Positions 24,924 to 39,029 of a stretch of 64,000 nt of DNA are shown here, one piece after another; position 1 is the stretch's first letter, and each line of letters starts with the position of its first letter. The notes under the pieces were generated by a model, which was not told the origin of the DNA, did no database searches, and saw nothing but the letters and a program-made list of their open reading frames with translations. Source of the stretch: Litoditis marina (lineage: Eukaryota; Nematoda; Chromadorea; Rhabditida; Rhabditidae); assembly GCA_964036275.1 (NCBI GenBank), contig OZ038433.1:24402985-24466984 (forward strand), given 5' to 3'. The translations under genes were made by a program, and so were the position numbers.

Positions 24924-26533
24924 AACCCTATACTTATGTTCGAAATACACAATATACCAATACTTCATTGTTGCTGTACTTTAGAGCGTGATCTTCTATT
25001 CAAGATACACAACATTTTAATAAAGTACAGTCGCTGTAGTCTGTATTATGTCTTCACTTCTCCTATTTTGTAGTATTGATGTCAAGCCTTCGTAACTACA
25101 TGATCGTTTGATCGCAAACATGACGCGTCTGTCTAACTAACCCTCACGCTGAAAGTTGGAACACCAAGCTCCGTTTTCACATTTCTTGTGGAAAGATATA
25201 GAGTTACATAGTAAGAATTCAGCCACAAAGAGAATTAAATAGCACATGTATTTGAATTTGAAACAAAGTTATAAATAAATGTGGCAGACAAAGCAACAGC
25301 AAATACATTTTTTGCCTCCTCTAATACATGAACAGTACACCGATGCTCATTCATTATATTGTTTCAATATCTGCATTCATGAAGTATTAGGTTTTTATTG
25401 AAATCCATTAACCTGGACAATGTTTACTGAATAACAGTTATTTTGCTTATAGGTAAAACTGGTTTCGAACCTTTTGTGTGAAGAAACTTTAGAACTAAAA
25501 AACGAGCGTAAGGCTAGTAAAGACTGATTGAACTTGGACGATAAATGTAGAAGGATTATTTTGTGAAGAGGGCCAATCTCTTGTACAACTTCTGTGATGA
25601 TTTTGTGACCAAATCTCATACTAAACTGTTTCAATATTTTGTTTCAATGAAATTTACGTATTCTGGATTCATGTTCTTATATTCATATATGACTTGATTG
25701 TAGTGGGTTATTGAACGTCTCGGTCTACTGTAGTTCTGATAGTTTCATGCTAGTTGGTTGCCCTAGGACTTCCGGATGGTTTAGTCATAGTGTTTCTAGG
25801 AAACGAGCTGTGGTGCCATCAACACTATCGCGTGTCCTCGGTAATACAGAATTCAATCTTGCCCAGAATCAGGAAGAGTATGGGCCACCAATTCTCGGCC
25901 CTACCTATATATAGCAGTTCTCCCAGTATTAAATGATATCGGGAAATAATTATGCACTCCAGCGAGCGGGTAGCAGAGCAAACACCATTCCACACTAGCT
26001 ACTGCAGCACTTCGGTGTAGTTCACATATATTATAGTTAGCTGATGGAATGCAGGATGCATGATCTTCAGACTCATATTTTTTCCCGAATTTGCACCTCA
26101 TATAGTGTTTGAACAACACGAAGTGGCATGCTAACTGATTCGATATCTTTTCAATGGAACTAGAGGTCTTCAAAACCTTATTTTTCTATCATCTCTATAT
26201 TTTTCTCATTGTTCACGTTTTTTGAGGTACAGACTGATCATTACTCATTTATTCTACACTCACAATAGCCACTATAGAATGCTCGATACATTTGCTGCAT
26301 ACAAATTGGAAAATTATTCAAAATTAAGGGGATAACGTTTTCAGTTTATGATACAAAAATATTGTCCGAAAAAATACTCTGCATAGTTTCGCAATCAATT
26401 CGGAACCTGGAATACAACGTTTTGCGATTTCTTAGACATTTAACTTGCAAATTTTGGATAGGTACCATCACCAAAGTTGGATAAAACGTCCTTGACCCTG
26501 ACGACTTCCTTTTTTTCAATTCACACTTGACAG

Positions 26534-26756
26534 AGACATATCATCTGATGGAGAAGTTCGAAACGTGCACAGTTGTGGTTTCGTTTCTGCATGTGATCCA
26601 CAATTTGCCTGTATCGTTCACGTGTGGGACAATGTGACCATAGAGGGTTTTGACATAGAAAAATTTATGTTAGACTATCCCGGCATATCCAATCTATCCT
26701 CGTCGCTCGCTTTGCGAACTTTCTCGAAACGCGCATTCCGGTGTGGTTTCATATAG
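26534..26756 (+). CDS. Exon-like ORF, unidentified
   Basis: A TTGACAG acceptor is followed by 73 codons to a TAG. The reading contains GFVSACDPQFACIVHVWDN and EGFDIEKFMLDYPGISNL, which looks like a globular protein fragment with several Cys residues. No partner exon was found. It may be a terminal exon or a gene fragment. Confidence 0.3.
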
Positions 26757-28791
26757 ACACAAATAACGCATAATACCAAACGTCGAGTTGATAATGAACA
26801 CGTGCTACGTGTTACAATATGTACTCGAACTCTTCTCCGGACTTCATCGCCTGTGTCAGAAAACCTAGTAAGTGTCTATTCGCCGGAGTAGTTCTATGTT
26901 TATAGCTCACAACGCTCATGTGCCTCGCCTCCGCCTTTAACACCCCTTTTTTGCTTTTAGAGATTACGGGAGAGATGTTACAAGAACCGCTGAGCTCCTG
27001 ACCTCATAATTCTCTTCTCACTCGACCTTCTCTCTTTCTCTTATCCGCTCATTTATATGGTTTTCTAACTAGGTTCAGTGTTGCCCTTACTGAAACTGCC
27101 CACAAACTGAGGAGTTTTCAACCGAACATTATTGAGAACTTGAAAAAAATCCAGATGAACGCGTACTTTTTAACAAGTATTCTGGTATAGTCAGACGTTG
27201 ATTGTTCTCCTGCGTGGCCAATCAAACCAGAAGTTTCTGAAACGTTTCTAGTACAATGAAAGATCAAACTATAACCTAAGACCGATTCGATTTGATAGAT
27301 TTTCACTTTACACGGGGGTTCTTGTGAAAAACTCTTTCTTAGAAAAGCGAGCTATCAACTGAAAAAATATCAGCTGATGGGGGTGGATACGCCCTACGTA
27401 TTCATGTTTTCATTGCATTGACACCCATAACAACTTGTTATGCATCTCTTCGAATAAGTGTTGTTTACCGTATCGGCCATAGAACGGCATCAAAGAGTAA
27501 ATCAGTGAAGCACGCCTTCTTTGTCAAAAAATAAGCAGCAGCATACTGTATATGTCAACTGGTGATGAATAAACACGTGAATTAGTTCTGAGTTTACTTG
27601 GTATGTTGAGGGCCCGCCTCCGCCGTAGCTCATATACAGTTGCGCATCTCAAATAAGGACAATAGTGTGCGTACAATCCTCACCCCGATTCTCCTTTTCA
27701 AATGTACGTTATCCATGTTTACCTAATTAATGAGTCAATCACCTCTCTTAACTGGAAGTTAATGAGATAGCGAAATTCTCCGTGGAGTTGTAAGATTGCT
27801 ATTGCATTCAGTTCATTTGTTATACTTTTGGAGATTGAACGTGCGGACCGTGATTTTGTTTCGGCAGTTTGAGTGCGATGGGGCTTTAGTGGCCACGTGA
27901 TTTTACATTCACAACATCTGGCCTGCTCAATAAAATATAAACGACAGAACTTTGAGAGCTCGGCTTTTGAACCATCTCCCATAGCTGCAGATCGGTTCAT
28001 TCCGTTCCTTAATATGTCACTTCTAAAACCCGAAACCGACAAAACTAATAAAACAGTTGAACATCCCACGTTATAACATTCTTGACGCCAGATTTAAAAA
28101 AGTATTTCCGATGACCACAGTTCAACACTTTAATGTTTACAATATCATTATTATTAGATGTGTGACCGACTCGCTTAATCTCCTAGCGGCTGTTCATTCT
28201 CCCACCCTCGCAAACAATTCCAGAGATGTATCAATTAGAGTGAGAGTTCGTCTGGCAGTCCAGCATAAATAGCCGGAAATATTGAACAGAATAACATCGA
28301 CGCCCGAAAAATATTGCTCTCCTGATTGCTCGTAGTAAATGGAATAATCACATAAAACGTGAAGATATGTGAATGGTGTTTCACGCGTTTCACGTGATTA
28401 TACTGTCGATTATCGGCTCGAGTTACTTCGTTCAAGCATTCTGTTGGATTTATGTCTCTTTTCTGAGTGTACTCGAATTTCCACATGATAGAAACCTAAT
28501 TTTCTATTTGACAGAGCCAGTGATGATACTGTGCTGATGATAGATTAAGATTACTGATTGCCTAATTCAATATATATTGTATTTCACTTTCTGAAATCTA
28601 GCACGTCCTATGTTTCTCTACCATGACGTGATTCTACAACCATAATTTCTCTATTACTCATTCAGAACTCATTAATAGTTTGTTTGCGTGATTATAATGT
28701 GATTACTTTTCTTGAAAACCCCTCGGATCAAATTATTAATGTTTTGTTCTTTCAGGGAATCGTATTCTCATATCAGTGAATAGTATTCATC

Positions 28792-29566
28792 ATGGGCTCA
28801 GGAATGGCCAAGTACTCGTACAAAGACACCTACTACAAGAAAAGAAGAATAGCAACAAGTGAGTGATAACACATCTACTTCGCAATCCTAGAATCTACCT
28901 GTATCCAATGTATTTTGATGAACTGTAAATGTTTTAACCGTGCGTGTGACCCTGAGCATATTCTGACAGCATTATCATTTTTCAGGTTTGAGAATGCTCA
29001 TCCCTAGTGTGACATTTTGAAACTCTAGGATCTTTTCAAATTTGCATCAGAAACGCTTATTTCACTGAATTTTATATACTTCACGTTCTTTCGCAGATTC
29101 CAACAAATGCTTCTCGAAGGAATACAGCGAATACTGGAAATCTGACCCGAAGCCAAGCAAAAACGACGTCTTGAAGAGCGATAAGAATGAATACAACTTT
29201 TCCAACGCATCTGTTTGTAAGTTTTTACAATTAAGAGAAGTATTAGAATTAACACGGTCACAATGTTTTCTGAATGGGTTTCTACCAGAAAATCTTTTTT
29301 CTCATACGAGGTTCCGAAACGGTATTTCTCGATGTGACATTTTCTCATCAGTGTCACGACACGTTGCGCCTATTTGTTCACACAACTAAACTTTTGAGAT
29401 AGAGACAGTGAAAAGTGCAACTTCAACTCTATACTGATTTTTTCCAGATGACTCTCCTTTGAGAAACAACAGAAGACAGTCAAGCTTTGTGTCCTCGTTT
29501 TCCCAACCGGAGAACTCCACTTCATCGGGATACAGCTCCAGCCGCTCCTCCTGTAAATTCAGATAA
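28792..29566 (+). CDS. Small hydrophilic protein, 101 aa, function unknown
   Basis: Three exons, 28792-28858, 29097-29216 and 29448-29566, share matching phases (1 and 1) and consensus borders (GTGAGT, GTAAGT; TTTCGCAG, TTTTCCAG). The ATG lies 36 bases after a TTTCAG acceptor at 28755, which may be a trans-splice site. The N-terminal third is Lys/Tyr-rich (SYKDTYYKKRR) and the centre holds CFSKEYSEYWKSDPKPSK. The C-terminal third is Ser-rich and low complexity, ending SSGYSSSRSSCKFR. There is no signal peptide, membrane segment or domain that I recognise; it looks intrinsically disordered and intracellular. I am confident in the structure but not in any function. Confidence 0.75.
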
Positions 29567-30621
29567 CATTTCCTCGCCAAAATGTTCTCTTCGAAAACAT
29601 ACTCATAATCCACTTGATCTGACTGAAAGAGTTTACGGCAACTTGAGGCAAATGAACTAGCATACTCAACATTAATCCTTCATGCTTCGAGAAAATTGTT
29701 CCCAGCGTTATCAACAAAACGCCTTAAGTTGCTTACGTTTCATTTTACCTCCGTCTAATATTCAAAGTAGGTTTGATAGTCCCGGGAATGTAAGAAACCT
29801 AGACAATAATGCTCTTTCTTCCTGCAGTTCCCGAATGGGAATATGTTCAGCACGGTTCACATGGCTAAGCCTTTAACTAGCAAAAAGACATTCAGTTGAA
29901 AAGATAAACGTGTCGTGATACAGAAAGATGTGAAATGCTGCATGTCTTCAAATTTAGTAGTGCTTCACAAATTGTAGTCAACCCATTAGTCACCTGAACG
30001 AGTTTTTCTTCATGTTTTCTTGTCTGTTATCATGTTCTCATTATCATCGAGCTTGTTCATTCAAGCTTGGCAAAACTGAATTCATACGCAACGATTCTTC
30101 TTTTTGATTGTGATATCATTTTGTGATTAGATGTGGTGTTTGATTGTTTTATATCAGCAGCTGAATTATAAGTGAATGATTGTCTGCTTTGCAATGAATA
30201 TGCTATATCGTACTTATTGGAATGATCATCAGTCTTTGCTGCATCATTTATAATTATGGGCCTGGAAAACTGAAAACTGAATTATTCATAGAATGAAACA
30301 TTACTGTTACGTGATTATTCTCACCGATGACCGGTTAAGCATACATACATTATCACCAAGTAACGTTTTGTAGGATGTCAACTGAACCTACTTTTCTTTA
30401 AGACTGTCATACTCTTAAAACAGTAGAGATTTAAATGTTCATTGCACTATCACAGCAGTAGAAAAGCACCCATTTGCCACTTTGCACGATTAAACAGAAT
30501 AATATCACATGAGACCACTATTTCTGCATGAATTGAGGAACTAGAAAGCATATATCCTATCAGGAATGTCGTATGTCCGAGGCGGAAAACAATTATACTC
30601 GATCGCTTGTCGCAACTTCCT
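29567..30621. other. Intergenic region between convergent genes
   Basis: This is the 3' flank of the small plus-strand gene and of the minus-strand testin gene. No gene or repeat is supported. Confidence 0.5.
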
Positions 30622-33600
30622 TCATCGAGAATACTCGGTTTTACAGTTGGACGAGCAGAACAGATTCTCGTTCTTCTTCATGAACTTCTGGCCGATCAGA
30701 CCCTTGCCGCATTGATCGCACCTGAACGAAGACAACTAATTTTCTCCCTATCTAATGAGAACAAAGAGATCTTCTGCATTTTAGGGAGAAAGACGTGCCA
30801 CTATAAACAATGCAGCATTGGTTTTTGAGAATACGAATATATAAACAAAGACAGATTACGTTGAGAGAGGGGAAAATTTGTCAAAACGCTGTAAAAACTT
30901 GGAAGAAGAACCGAACACTAGTTTGAAGTTGGTGGGAGGCGTGAACGATCAGGCGATCAGGCGGGGGTTTAGGGAATTAAACGAGGTATATATCAGTTTC
31001 TCTCGAGCAGCCCTTCCATAATAATATTCCTTCCTCCCCCCCCCCCTTCAATTCGTTAACCCCGGAAATTGACTTATAGGAATAGTTTACTTTACCCAAT
31101 TCGGTAAGCATCTCGTTTTGATCACTTGTCTTGACTGAACTCGATGTTTTCAAAATATTGAGAATACGGGCTGTGGATTAATTGCAAAAATGCATGGGTT
31201 GCGTCGATAACGACAGATGAGTACTTTGCACTTATAATATTGCGCAATAACAACGCCTATAGTGTTAGTCAATTCCACACTCACATGAAAGATGTTGAAC
31301 ACAACAGAACTCAAAAACGTACAGTTACAAAGTGCACGATTCCTTATCAGAATGCTGACTTTACGTGACTATCCATCTTACTACTAGTATAACAACTTTC
31401 AACTGAAAACATATACTCACTTGAAACATTCCTCACTGGCGTGCCAGTGAAATTCTTTGTAGTTCAATCGCTTCTCATCCGGACCAATCTTTTTTCGGCA
31501 AGCTTCACAACTCTGCAGACACAAAATCGAGCATTGAGGACCAAATTATAGTTGGTAACGAAATAATGATTTAGTTTCTCGCTTTCAATTTTTTCGGCCT
31601 GCCGTATGTCACAAACGAATGTGAACTGTTTGTCGAATGACCAGTAATTTGCTCTAGATAATTTTCACTGACAGGCCAAAATAAAGTTTCTTTAGAAATT
31701 AACTCTCAAGTAGATCATCGCAACACAACGCGAGTCGCAAATGTGAATCAAAATATGAAACGACTGACACACCCGAAAAAGTGAGACTGGTCCACATAGA
31801 TCGTTATGTGAAGAAACAAACTTATCTCACCTTCGCATAGTGTTCAATATAACATGGAATGCAGTGTGGTTGATCTTCTTTGGTCATGTAGCGGTGTCCT
31901 CCCAGTTTCAAATCACATTTAAAACAAGCGAAGTGATCGAAATGCCAGCTCTTCTCCTCAGCAAAAGTGTACTCGTTGGCGAAAATCAACTAGGAAAGAC
32001 GTTAAATTACATTCTGAACCAATAGTGCGGAAAATTGAACTAACAAAAGACACTCGTTGTAAAATACATAAATAACATATAATGCAACTTCTTCTCTCTG
32101 TGTTTTGGTTGAAGTCGTGAAAAACCAACCTCATCACATCCAGAACATCTTGGATATTGTAAATCAGCAAAATGTCGTCCACAGTAATATTTTCCCTCGT
32201 GATAGAAATAAATGATGTCCACCAACAGTTGGTCACAATGCGCACAACGAAAACAGTTAGGATGCCACGTGTCCTGTTAATTAGGAATAATATGTTTAGG
32301 TAAAAATTAATACAAAAGTTTCGTCACGTATACGCATGAGCACATCATGTGAAATAGAATAGCATATTTTTCGAAAAGCAGAGAAGAGGAGCCACAATTG
32401 TTTGACCCGTCAGAAGTTCAAAGTGAGAAATCGTAGTAATCAAATACTAGTGAAGACTACAATCGGAAAGAACAGTTTTACTTTTCACCATATTTTATGA
32501 CTAATGTTAATAACTCAGTCATAGCTTCTAGTATAAATACCCACGTCGCTCGGTCCATGGTCAGTTTCGATTCCTACATCTCCTTCTGGAATAGGTTTCG
32601 TGCAGCCCTGACACTCCTGCAAAACTCTATGGTGTACCAAGTTCACGTTTTCGTTCATGTTTTGGGTGGTTCGTTTGTTAATAATAACTTGAATTTTGTA
32701 TTGGTCACAAGAATTGAACTACGCAGATCATTGAATTTAACTAACTGATAACTTTAGTTGAAACTTTTTTCGAGTTTTTACATCACTCAGGAAGAGATTC
32801 GACTTCATTTCACGAATTTGGTTGCCTTCGCATCGCAATATACCTTCTTGTGCTTCCCAATAGTTGCCTTCTCGAGCGTTTGTCTCACGCTCTCCGTTAT
32901 GCTTTTAGTTGGACTGGTTTGAGCAGAACGTTCATCAACTTCAACCACTGTACCGACTCCAATCACCTACAATGAACTGCTTTCAGGTAAAGTCTCACAT
33001 AAAATCATTCACATCATAGCCATGCAAAGTTGAAACCAGTTATTCAAACTCAAGGTATTTTTCGTTTTTTTTCTCACTATTGTAGTGTGGTACGGCCAAT
33101 GTAGCCTAGGCTTAATCAAATAAAATGATATAATCCTTTCTTCCGAGTTGCCCCTGGAGTACAAAGAGACCTAATTGAATGCAGGAAACCTCATTTTGTT
33201 TTCAACTCACATTTTTCTTGACATTTTCCACGAATCGACCGAGAACTTCCTTGTCCTGTTCACTCGCAAATCTGGCGTCGTCTACATTGCAGTCATACAG
33301 AGGCAACTGAAACTATACGTTGAAAGCCAACATAAGAATAAACCCTTGCCATACGAATTTGACGCTTCTCCTTTACTGATTGGATCAGATGTTCTAGTAG
33401 ACCTTGTGGTCGGACACAAAAAATCTAACATTACAAACTATAGCCAATAAGTTAATTTGTTTGATAGTTTTTCTGAATCTACACAATACTACAAACTAGT
33501 CTGTGTGAGGTTAAATGGAGTTGATTCAATGAACTACAAAAATTATGCTCAAATGGAGACCTGAAACTGTAGTCTGCTCTTCCTGTTCTGCTCTCCAACG

Positions 33601-36211
33601 GTACCGGCGATCGGTCGCTCTTCTTCTGGCAATGCCCGCATGTACTTCTCCACGAGAATTTTGTCCGGGATTGGTACCCACGCGTACTCGGTCGTTGTCT
33701 GTAACCTTTCAAGATTACAAGATTCAATATTGTGCAGATGACGTGAACTTATTCAGGAATGGTGTTGCTTGAGTGTCCTCTAGATGATTTGATCCCTGCA
33801 CAATCGAACAATGTTTTTGCCACTGATTTTGGTTGGCCGGCGCACAGCTATCCTTACACCGTTGTCAGAGCCAAATACATCATTACTACATTATTGTACA
33901 ATATTGAGCATATGATTTAGCGAATCGAAAATTCCATTGTAGTGGATATCTGAAGAGAAAGGGAGTTAAAATATTTGGTTTGTACGGAAAGCGTTTTGTT
34001 GTTCGTTTCTGTATACAACTTCACTTTGTACGTTTAGCGCACATCATATATACTCAGCAGAAGACACTGTGCCATTTGAATGGACAATAAAAAAGAAGAT
34101 AACATTATTAGAACCGACTCTTTTTTTGTAACACCCACATTCGAGTCCTTCTTTCCATCGTCAACTTTGTAACTGTAGACAGCAGTCGGCACAGCGCGAA
34201 CCGTGTCTTCAGATTTGCTGACATTGAACTCACTTCCGGTCGTGTTATAATTTGAACCTAGAAATAAACGTTGAACCTAAGGGATATACAATTAAAGGAT
34301 CTACGGGAGTTTTTCATCATGGTCTAGTCTCTACTGGTGGGTAGACGGAGTCTCTCTTCGTTGCCCTGTTTCTAAGATCACCACACTACGTGTTCATTCA
34401 GGTATCCAGGGTGATGGACGTGGAGGAAAAGATGAGATGGAAAACCCGGGCCACGCGCGACTGGGAATGGCTGGTCCGTATTCTCAACAGGAATGCATGT
34501 TTCACAAGCAGTTATCTTCCCTCTCTTTCCAAGAAGTAGCATGTCAGTGGATCAATGCCATAAGAGTATTATGAAGGAAAGGGACCAAGACCTCACAAGA
34601 AGATGCTGCCACAAAGATCTGTGATATGTGTGATGATCACCGCCTCGTAACGAAGCGAACTGAATGAATAAATATGTAAAAGTAAATATACAGCGCAAAA
34701 AAATCTAGAACAATGAAATTTGAAATTTCATGATCTGAAACCAAGACACAGACGTTATGAAGTTATTTTTTTTCTGAAGGAAAAGTCTCCGAGTCTCTGT
34801 AAATAGACCATCCGATTCTCATTTTACCTTTATGATCATCTTCTCTGTTTCCAGTGCGTCGCAATATGACCGAATCCAGCGGGTTTCCAGTGCTCTCGAA
34901 ATGTTCCTTCACACCGAAAAGTCGACCTGAAAATACATATGTTATGTGTTTCATTCGCGGGGTGATTTTTTTATTCGCTTACAGTTAGCTAATAAAATCA
35001 TGATGTTTCAAACCGATGATAGAGAGAAAGTTAACTAACGGATGGAAACAGAAGTTTTGCGTGACGCCTTTGGACACGGTATATATGTATCTTATTGGTC
35101 TAGTCAATCATTTTACGACTTTATCTGACACTATATGCTCACCTATAACTATCTGTCCATGATCATATTGATTAGGTAGTTGAACATCGTGTTCATCCAT
35201 TCGACAGCTACAGTTTTTGCAAATTTTTCTGAAAAAGAAAGTATATGCAACGGGAAAAATGGAAAATGAAATAGTTTTCAACTTCATTCAAAAACCTTCT
35301 AACTTATGAAATAACTAGGCCAGTCGAATAGATAGTCAATTTAGATTGTGCGCAAACAAATTGAATTCTCAAAACAGTTGTATTTCTGCCCACAACTTCA
35401 TTGTCATAAAACTGAAAACTGAATACAAAGAGAGTGAAAGTGCTCTTTTTTAAAACATGAGCTTAAATGATGAGCTCAAACGTCGATGTAACCTTCACAC
35501 CCATCGTGAACAAATTATCTCTTGTGTACTACTAGTAGTAAACCCATACATAGTATTCATGAATAATCGATTCGGCATCTAGCATGAGCTCATGAACACT
35601 AACCTCCAGAAATGGAGATCCAGTCCGGGACATTGGCAGTTACGGCAGGCCGAGCCAGCCCCGATCTCATGGGCGAGAACGTGCTGAAATTGACCACAAT
35701 ATGGTCTGCTTAAATTTGTTTCATGTTTCTGGCTCACATTTCTTGGCTGCTTAGTTTATGTTTGTCTACTAAACTGAAAACTTTCCGAAAATGAAACCAA
35801 TCGAGTTAAAATGGTCATTGAGCACATGGTGACGAAAATTCTTTGAAAACAGCCAAAACTGTAGGTGTACATTTGTGGAGTGTATATAGTATTTCATCCA
35901 CTAGTACATTACTTGAACTGAAACCTCACACTCTGGGATTCTCAGTTGCTACTCGTTTAGTTTAATTCTTGTTCAAATCCCGGTCGCAAAATCAAACACC
36001 ACTGATTTTTCGATCTACCAGCTCATTTATAATTTGTTTGTAGAGAAAACAGGTAATCACAAAAAAAGTCGAAAAATGAGTTGAGTATCATTATTTGTGA
36101 AATGGTTTGGTTTTTCACCTCCTTCCGCTCTCCTAGTTTGAAAATGGCGGGATTTGTGGGAAAACAAGATGCAACCTCTATGCGCGGACTCTGCGCTTCC
36201 GCATCTGTCAT
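30622..36211 (-). CDS. tes-1: Testin homologue (PET domain plus three LIM domains)
   Basis: Thirteen exons, from the 5' end: 36119-36211, 35604-35683, 35143-35228, 34828-34926, 34139-34257, 33561-33698, 33211-33306, 32844-32966, 32545-32616, 32130-32273, 31831-31989, 31421-31512, 30622-30721. All phases close to 466 residues. Testin is an actin and junction-associated scaffold. The N-terminal part has the family's cysteine-rich start ([31 protein letters not shown]-like MDEHD). The PET domain spans about residues 160-245 ([23 protein letters not shown]). LIM1 starts near Cys280, LIM2 near Cys345 and LIM3 near Cys405, with zinc-ligand spacing intact ([25 protein letters not shown]). The order and the CLIGQKF-like end distinguish testin from prickle and FHL proteins. 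The ATG directly follows a TTGCAG acceptor. Intron 4 holds a LINE-like fragment. Confidence 0.95.
34310..34690 (+). mobile_element. Truncated non-LTR retrotransposon 3' end (LINE-like)
   Basis: This lies in testin intron 4, opposite to the gene. A short frame reads [20 protein letters not shown], reminiscent of the C-terminal end of LINE ORF2, followed by a 3' tail with CACCGCCTCGTAACGAAGCG and TGAATAAATA. The last 55 bases recur at 48258-48316. A 5' truncation with a conserved tail fits LINE insertion. The clade is not assigned, and the protein similarity is weak. Confidence 0.5.
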
Positions 36212-38588
36212 CTGCAACAATAATTTATGAGATCGCAAAAACCCTAAAACTTGTTTAACCGAGAGAACTTTGCATGATTCAGCGATAAACGGCGAAAGGA
36301 ACATGTGAACTAGAACAAAATGCATGATGTACGGCAAATACATAATTTTTACAGTTTGTAAGACTTATTCAGTTTTGGAGACATTTCATGACGTATTTAC
36401 ATAAATCAACAATACAAGCGCAGGTCAGTTATGAATCGTAACACGATCCGGGTTGGCATAAACACAAAAAACAATATGGTGGGGTGCGCGAGGCGTCCTT
36501 TTCGACCCATTGTGTGAACGCAGCCAGGTGTCAGTCCTCTACCAACACGCAACAATGAACGGTAATCAGCTGAGGACTGCACTCAAGTATGGTATGTACA
36601 TTTGATAGATATTGATTCATCTACATGTGAGCACGTCATATCCAAGAGTAGTAACGAGAATGAACATTGTGCAACAAAACAGTGCACGGTAAGTAGCAGA
36701 GGACTGCACTTAAAAACAGAGAAATGTCAATATGACCAAATATCAGTTGTGGTTCGACGAGGTTAAACTACAAACACAGCAGGATAGGCAACATGAACCG
36801 TATACGATAGTTTCGGAAAGAGAACACCATACATGTCTAGTGTTTATTGGATTATTCACATGCGAGCATGTGATAGACAAGAAAAGCAACGAAAAAAGGA
36901 AACACAAAAACATTCAAACACGGAGAGACCGGTCAAAACTTGACATCAGAAACAATTCAAAATGTAGATATGTCAAAGCAATAGGAATATTTTAATTATT
37001 TTATTTGACAAAGATTTCTATATCAAAAACTGAATCTTTTGTCGACATTAAACTTGAGTTTCAGTTCTGGAATTTTCACTAAACGGTTACTTATTAAAAA
37101 ATCACAATCTGAGCTAAAGTTGAACAAGTTATGAAGATGGGACGAGAGTAATGCTATGAGTGGTCATCGCCTAAAGGGGTGGCTTCCTATCGACTTCCAC
37201 TCAATGCCTATTTTTGATTAGGGGGGTCTTTTGGTATTGACATTCATTACACAACATTTCCAAGCAAACCAGGTGAAAATGATAATTATATGTAATTTTA
37301 CATTGGCTAGAAACGATATAAATATAACAACTGAGCAAGAACTTGGCTAACATGATACAAACAAACAATTTTGAACTTGAAATACGTATGCGAACTATTT
37401 TCATTATATGTATTGCTGAGTTTGACTTTATGGTTGAAACGTTAATTTTAGACAAAGAATAATTTCACTGGAGTGTAGGGAACACAAAAAGTTATGGTAC
37501 ACATAAATGTGAATGTTTCTTCACGTATCTCATAAATATTTGATTCAGTACTAGTATGGGGATCCAGTGGCCGAAACGTATTGGAATTGAACAAAAGACT
37601 GCGGGCAGCCGGGTATTGATAGGCGCCAGATTAGCAAGAGGGCGCCAAAAGAGGCATTCCCGCTTGGACGTACGAAACATTCAATTGCACTACTTCCGAA
37701 CGTGATGATTTTAATCTCACTGTTAGGTACGTATGCATCCTGACCGAATAAGTGAAACATGAACATATCTTCGAAGAACCAGTTTTAGTTTCTAATTCAA
37801 CAGTTTTCACAAGTACTTGTCAATGATTACAAATAAGGCAATCAAGCAATGTGGTAAACATGTTAATTGTTGAGTTTTGGTAGAAAGTAAGTTTTTAAGC
37901 AGTTGGACGCATAGTCTGTTGTGGTATAATTTTCTAATTATTATCGCACAATTTGCGCGAGGAAATGGCCCAAAATAATTCGAATTAGTTGTGACTGACA
38001 GGCTGATTCAGCAATACAAGGAAACTGATGCCCGTTAATAGAAAGGCAACATACACACTTTGTGGCGAATTGAAAAATAATATTGAATACTGTCCCAGTT
38101 AGAGTCAGACGGATGAGAATGGAGACCGCTTTTTTTACGTTCAAATTTGTATGTGAAATTGTCCGTTAATTTAATTCTAACTTTGTTGGTTCACTATATG
38201 AATTGTTGACACAGCTTGGAATCTTACAATCAGCTCTATAATAATCAATTTCCGCCATAAACAAATGAAGACCATACAAGGCAGGTGAGTCATCTAGTCA
38301 TGGATCGCGTAACCTTGATACTTATCTACCCCCCCCCCCCCCCCTCCCGGAACGCTGTCAATAACCTATTATGTCTTGCAAGGCATCTCCAAAATCGATA
38401 AAAAGCAAACAAATACTAAGGATTACCATAGCAGACTTGTGTTTGAACTCGATGCGCGCCATAATTCACGAATTGTGAACGGAATCAAATTATAAACACA
38501 GCGGGATGAGGCAACATACACCGTGCAGGCCTGCTCTGGAAAGAGCGCACTCTACAGCCGGCTAAATGTTTCTACGTTCTCACTTTAA
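36212..38588. other. Intergenic region upstream of testin
   Basis: This probably includes the testin promoter. An imperfect tandem of about 120 bp lies at 36540-36900, with AGAGGACTGCACTTAA-like and GTGAGCACGT...CAAGA-like elements repeated two to three times. A weak member of the ACACAGCGG repeat family lies at 36750-36820, and a C13-14 run near 38332-38345. No gene is supported. Confidence 0.45.
38440..38566. repeat. Dispersed repeat (ACACAGCGG family), copy 2
   Basis: This is the best-preserved member, with ACACAGCGGGATGAGGC, ACACCGTGCAGGCCTGC and GGAAAGAGCGCACTCTA in order. It lies just before the TTAA-flanked MITE at 38589. A SINE or old DNA element is possible; no polymerase III boxes are convincing. 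Confidence 0.55.
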
Positions 38589-39029
38589 AGAAACCGTTCC
38601 GCTAAAATTTGAGTTTCACGAAAAATTCAAAAAGCTCAAAAAATATTCATAATGTCTTCCCATAGACCACGAAAAAACTTTCTGATTGAAAATTTGTAAA
38701 ATTTGCATAACATCAAGCAATAAAGAAGGGGACATGAACATTTTCACTGTGACCCAACTTGACTTGGTTTATTTACATCCAGATTTATTTTTGGTTTTTA
38801 GTCCCTAATTGTGTATTCGTATGTGATTGAGTGTTTTGAAATCATTTTTTGAGCTATTTTGAGCATACCCCGTACGCAACTCCCCTATCGGTGTCATTAC
38901 GTAAGCCGCTTTTCTGAGAAAACGAAGCAAGATAAGGATATGAAAGTATATATTTTTTATAATGGTTTTTCATTTGCCATAGGGTCAGTTTGTTTACTCA
39001 AAAGTCAAAATTAAAGCGGGACGGATTCT
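38589..39029. mobile_element. TTAA-flanked MITE, copy 1 (piggyBac-like)
   Basis: The 441-bp element lies between TTAA tetranucleotides (38585-38588 and 39030-39033). Terminal inverted repeats are AGAAACCGTTCCGCT on the left and AGCGGGACGGATTCT on the right. Internal sequence (ACGAAAAATTCAAAAAGCTC, CCCCGTACGCAACTCCCCTA, CGTAAGCCGCTTTTCTGAG) is shared in inverse order with the copy at 55467-55848. TTAA duplication and short inverted ends are typical of piggyBac-type elements. No transposase is encoded. Confidence 0.85.

Larger units (their letters stand above)
22716..28755. other. Long gene-poor stretch with orphan exon-like ORFs
   Basis: No complete gene could be assembled over 6 kb. Plus-strand ORFs with coding-like composition at 24232-24465, 24815-24923 and 26534-26756 may be remnants of one gene, or chance. 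No repeats comparable to those elsewhere were recognised. Confidence 0.4.
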